DNA from: Mixophyes australis
Lineage: Eukaryota > Chordata > Amphibia > Anura > Limnodynastidae
Direction: 5' to 3'
Assembly (NCBI GenBank): GCA_036250195.1
Contig: JAVHZZ010000003.1
Coordinates: forward strand, 89,727,418-89,791,417
DNA length: 64,000 nt
Shown here: piece by piece, positions 59,708 through 64,000 of the stretch
How positions within the stretch are numbered: position 1 is the first letter of the stretch
Layout: every line of letters starts with the position of its first letter
Position numbers and translations under genes: made by a program
The notes under the pieces: model-generated
What the model saw: the letters and a program-made list of their open reading frames with translations, nothing else
Databases searched by the model: none
What the model was told of the DNA's origin: nothing

Positions 59708-60358
59708 CTCAGGAATGGCAGCAGGCAGGTGTGAGTGCATTTGCGCGCACAGTAAGGTGAAGACTTTTGGAGGATGGCCTGGTGTCAAGAAGGCTAGCAA
59801 AGAAGCCACTTCTCTCCAGGAAAAACATCAGGGACAGACTGATATTCAGCAAAAGGTACAGGGAATGGACTGCTGAGGACTGGGGTAAAGTCATTTTCTC
59901 TGATGAATCCCCTTTCAGATTGTTTGGGGCATCTGGAAAACCGCTTGTCCAGAGAAGAAAAGGTGAACGCTACCATCAGTCCTGTGTCATGCCAATATTA
60001 AATTATCCTGAGATGTGTGGGGTTGCTTCTCAGCCAAGGGAGTGGACTCACTCACAATTTTGCCTAAGAACACAGCCGTGAAAAAAGAATGGTACCAAAA
60101 CCTCCAAGAGCAACTTCTCCTAACCATCCAAGAACAGTTTGGTGATGAACAATGCCTTTTCCAGCATGACAGAGCACCTTGCCGTAAGGCAAAAGTGAAA
60201 ACTAAGTGAAAACATCAAAACATCGAAATTTGGGTTCCATGGCCAGGAAACACCCCAGAACTTGTGGTTAATCCTCAAGAGGCTGGTTGAAAAACAAAAA
60301 TCCACAAATTCTGGCAAACTCCGAGCATTGATTTGGCAAGATTGAACGGCCATCAGTC
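59708..60358 (+). pseudogene. Tc1-like transposase, catalytic half
   Basis: It resumes after the GCTTG duplication. 'EDWGKVIFSDESPFRLFG' carries the first catalytic Asp and 'FQHDRAPCRKA' the second Asp. The C-terminal 'RLVEKQKSTNSGKLRALIWQ' region lies at about 60281-60340. Frames shift at about 60000 and again near 60190, with a stop close to the end. Inactive. Confidence 0.82.
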
Positions 60359-60364
60359 AGTATG

Positions 60365-60369
<5 letters not shown>

Positions 60370-60398
<29 letters not shown>
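60370..60398. repeat. (TA)n microsatellite
   Basis: Alternating TA between the truncated Tc1 end and the Helitron copy. Confidence 0.9.
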
Positions 60399-61260
60399 CT
60401 AGCTGAAATACCCATTGACCATGTTTAAACCTTGAAGTTATTAATTTAGCAATGATTTAGATGTAACTGTCAACATTTTAAAAATAATTAGCAGCTTAGA
60501 AGCTCTTCCAACACACCCATTAGGTGGTTGCCCAGTGTCATATTTGTTTTTATATTAAATGTTATCCAAATCCATCCAGTAGAAGGTCCAGAAGAAGCTC
60601 CTTTGGTCAAAGTTATGACCAACAGGACGGTGGCCAGCATACACTAACAGGATGTCTGACCGGGACCTCAACTCCCTAGTAGGTCTTCTGGGATCCAGTT
60701 TTACCAGTCTGTGAAGTTTTTGTCCAAATCCATTCAGTGGAAGGACCAGAACAGGCTCTCCTGGTCAAAGTTCTGCCGAGCGTACACCAATAGGAGGTCT
60801 GACCGGGACCCTAACCCCCGTAAAACCTGGCCAGGATCCAACTGCACCACCGCTGCATTGGTTTCATCCCAATCGGTGCAGGGGTGTCCGAATGCAAACA
60901 AACCAAATCCATCCAGTGGAGGGCCCAGAATAGGCTCCCCAGGTCAAAGTTCTGCCCAGCGCACACCAGCAGGAGGTCCGACTGAGGCTTACACACCCTT
61001 GTATGTCTTCCTAGATCTAATGTTAAAAGTCTTTTGAAATTTTCAGCCAAATCCATCCAGTGGAAGGCTCAAATTTCTGGCCAGTGTACCCCAACGGAAG
61101 GTCTGACCGGGTCCCTAAACCCCTTAATATCTGTCCGGGATTCAACTGGACCACCTTGCTTTGGTTTCATCCGAATCGGTGCAGTAGTGTGGAAGATATT
61201 TGCCTACAAACAAACAAATAAACAGATAAATAAACAAACTTCTTTTTTTATATATATAGA
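60399..61260 (-). mobile_element. Non-autonomous Helitron, copy 2
   Basis: On the minus strand it runs from TCTATATATAAAAA (after an A) to GGTATTTCAGCTAG (before a T). The 3' 100 bp ('cttagctgc...taattattttt', 'gttgacagttacatc') matches copy 1 at 40400-40517. The interior repeats a block with 'aaatccatccagt(g/a)ga' four times, so the family seems to vary by internal duplication. Confidence 0.75.
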
Positions 61261-64000
61261 TTTACATTCATATATTTCTTGCAAGGATACAATATGTCTA
61301 TTAATGTTTAGTGTTTTGTTTTGTAGTTGAGGAAGCAGAATTAGATGACTTATTATCATTGTGCTTTATTATTTTGTAATTTGTATAACCGTAAATAAAT
61401 ATTAGCAAAATAGAGCTGAGTTTCAATGTTGAATTACTTTTGGAATCATTAAAACTATAGATATATAACAAAACTGCATACAAATATATTTATGTCAGAT
61501 TGCAAAGGTTTGGACAAATAAATTCCACATAATCAATGAACCAAGGTAATATATCTGTGTATATTTATTATTGCATGGATACATTTCTTTGACCGTAGTG
61601 ATATAGAGTATTTTCCCTTTTAAAAACACATGAGCCAGTCATATGCACATATGTGATAAATTTTTATATAATGCATGATTAGACTAGAAGTAATTTCACC
61701 CTTTTATGAGCAAACTAATTGCACACCTAATATAATATATTTGCAGACATATAGGTGAGACATATAAGATATATCTACATAGATATATATTAATACTTAT
61801 ATGTTAAATAGAATAAAGAGATAAAAATATAATGATTCCACAACACATGCTGTCAAAAAAATCGTAACAACATTGTTGAAATGACAGATTCAGCAATGGT
61901 GGTAGTCTCAATTACATAAATCAGTAAGTATATTAATAATTATTTAAAGCTACATTGAGGCTGTTATCAGTACCATATTAAAGGTCTCACTCATTACACA
62001 TATCACTTAACTTGGCAATAAATTGAACAGTGCTCTTATTAAAACCTATGGGCACACACCCTGATCTGACTATGCGTCTCTTACAGACGACATGGATGTA
62101 ATGGAGAAAATAGAAGCTGAAGAACGTAGTATATAAACTCACACTCCCTACATTAAAAAAAGTAATGTGCTCTCCACTCTCTTTCCAATGGCGCTGAGGG
62201 TTCATCTATAAAGTATTACGTTAAGAACTGTTATTTTTTTAAGCTATTTTTCTAAGTGATTTTTATTTTTTATTTAAAGCATTAAATACATTTCCATAAC
62301 ATTGAATACAATGATACATTTGGATAGGTGCATTAATGAACAGGAATATAATTAAAAAGTTGAAAAGAGTCATTCTAATAAAAAAATGTTTTAAAAACTG
62401 AAAATTATAATTTTTTTCATGAAAAAAAGACTTCATAAATTTTGGGCACAATTAAATTGAGGGAGGGAGAGAAATAATAAAATAATTTGCACATGGTAAA
62501 CCAGACCCTAAAATCCTAAAAAAAATTCAGAGGTATAGACATGGACAACTACAACTTCTACAATAACAGTGCTTTTCTTCTATAAATGTTTTCTATATAT
62601 TTACTATGGATTAAAAAAAATGCGTATATAAACAGCTAAAGTCGGAAGAATGAACATAGTGTTTATTTTCCTATCAAAAATGTATTTGGTCTACTAATAG
62701 AAAAAATTATATAGGATATGTTCTACATTATAATTTAAACTAGAGTATATCTTTACAATTGAGGTACACAGATAATTCTTCAACATGAAGAAGATGAGAA
62801 CAGTAAATTTGTTAATAATATAGTATAATAGTATAAGGAAGAAAAATATGGCAATATTCTTTATTAAACTTCATATGCTTGTTCATAAAGTCCTTATATT
62901 CCTTAAACAAATATCAAGAGTTCTTGACATTTTCATGTCATTGCAAATGGCAAAGGTAAATATTTAATTTTATAATACTGTGATAAAGCACATGAATCCA
63001 TGAAGAAATTATTTTAATGTATTTCATTCTGTCCGTCAACAAAATGGTGTCTAGGTGATTTAGTAGAATTGGTTATCAATTTCAGCACTGCTTGATGGAC
63101 GCTACATTATTCAATAATGAAAGTTCTTTAAGATCTGCAAAAAAGTAAATCAGAAAAATAGTTTTTGTATGAAATGCTGAAGTAATAATATATATAGTAT
63201 AAAAAACAATATGTACCTTGTTCAGGAACTGTGCTTGACAATGAAGAATGCTAAATAGATTGTTTCAAAATAAAGAAAGACTGTATAATGAACATTATCA
63301 GTGTTTATAAATATGTTAAACAATATGAAATAATGTAAAACGCCCTATGCCATCACACTTGTATTCAGACGGTCATGTGATGATGCCTATTTGATTAAAT
63401 TCTCAATGTTGTCAAGCTTTTTGTCTTCATTCATGTGAACTCCTTATGGGTGATACAAACAGAAATACATTAGAAGGTAATAACCTAAATACAACAGTTT
63501 CAAAAAGCTTACATTTAAACTTTATAGGACTCATATACCTGGCTTGTACGGCAATAAGGCTGTATTTTTTCAAGAAGAAGACTGTTTGTGACTCTCAGAA
63601 AATGGACTTTACAGAACGCTGTGACACTGTGACAGCGCTCTTCATTGCCTTAGGCTGGGTACACATTACAGAATATATCTCCCAATGCGCTTTCGTTAAT
63701 GATTTTTCCAATGACTGAAAGTCCCGATCAGCATGCTGATTCATGTTTACACACTATACACAATATTACACAATTTACTTTCAGATCTGTGCTCTTCATC
63801 TCTCATAACCATCGGCTGAAAAAGACTGTTTGACTATGTAAGCTCTACGGAGATCTGCCTACACTGCTGATCATGAGTGCATACGCACTGCAGGATTGGA
63901 ATTATATCATTCCATCATTGAAGAGATTTTGGGTCTGTTTGTAAAATACGATACATTGTGCTTTAAAATAATAATTGTGCATCGCTACACACTAATTCGA
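61261..64000. other. No gene seen
   Basis: Strongly AT-rich sequence with short frames only. I could not recognise any repeat family, RNA gene or paired termini. Confidence 0.5.

Larger units (their letters stand above)
51601..60358 (+). mobile_element. Tc1-like transposon interrupted by a Ty3 element
   Basis: The left end is 'aatggccaaaagttttgaga' after a TA. The transposase N-terminus lies at 51944-52227 and the catalytic part at 59708-60358. The 7.5-kb LTR element sits between, bounded by GCTTG duplications. The right inverted repeat is missing: sequence stops after the transposase C-terminal region at about 60358 and a (TA)n tract begins. Without the insertion about 1.28 kb of Tc1 sequence remains. 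Confidence 0.8.

Overview
The window looks like intergenic or intronic DNA from a vertebrate, most likely an anuran amphibian. It is AT-rich, full of (TA)n tracts, and packed with hAT, Tc1, PIF/Harbinger, Helitron-like and Tf1/sushi-type Ty3 elements. I found no host protein-coding gene. The species call is inference from repeat content. All gene-like features belong to transposable elements.

Region by region: 0-11.5 kb is AT-rich sequence with a tRNA-derived SINE, a Tc1-type MITE interrupted by a small hAT MITE, and a broken hAT derivative (5963 to about 8200) that carries a short 18S-rRNA-like segment. From 11551 to 32595 lies a hAT element with an 8-bp target duplication. Its transposase reading frame is split by a 16.2-kb second element (12761-28942) that has 41-bp terminal inverted repeats (one mismatch) and a 3-bp target duplication, the signature of PIF/Harbinger.

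That inner element is the most unusual object here. I can assemble two divergent spliced genes in it from splice sites and phase. One, on the minus strand, has a Myb/SANT-like head, a coiled coil and a 9-residue repeat (437 aa). The other, on the plus strand, is a basic SANT-like protein with an acidic repeat (270 aa). A third spliced plus-strand unit (about 13.5-17.3 kb) is of uncertain coding status. No DDE nuclease is recognisable, so this looks like a large Harbinger-type element carrying DNA-binding accessory genes but dependent on an enzyme supplied from elsewhere. Smaller Harbinger and hAT MITEs, a probable solo LTR and tRNA-like SINE heads have landed inside it.

32.6-51.6 kb holds solo LTRs, MITEs, a SINE, a non-autonomous Helitron, the remains of a Ty3 element with a chromodomain, two (TA)n-centred palindromes and a decayed Tc1 copy. 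At 51.6-60.4 kb a Tc1-like transposase gene is interrupted by a 7.5-kb Ty3/Gypsy (Tf1/sushi-like) element on the minus strand, with 5-bp target duplications, two long repeat-rich LTRs, an open gag and a broken pol. Its primer-binding site is complementary to the predicted 5' end of its own transcript, which fits self-priming. A second Helitron copy follows (60399-61260), then AT-rich sequence in which I see nothing functional.
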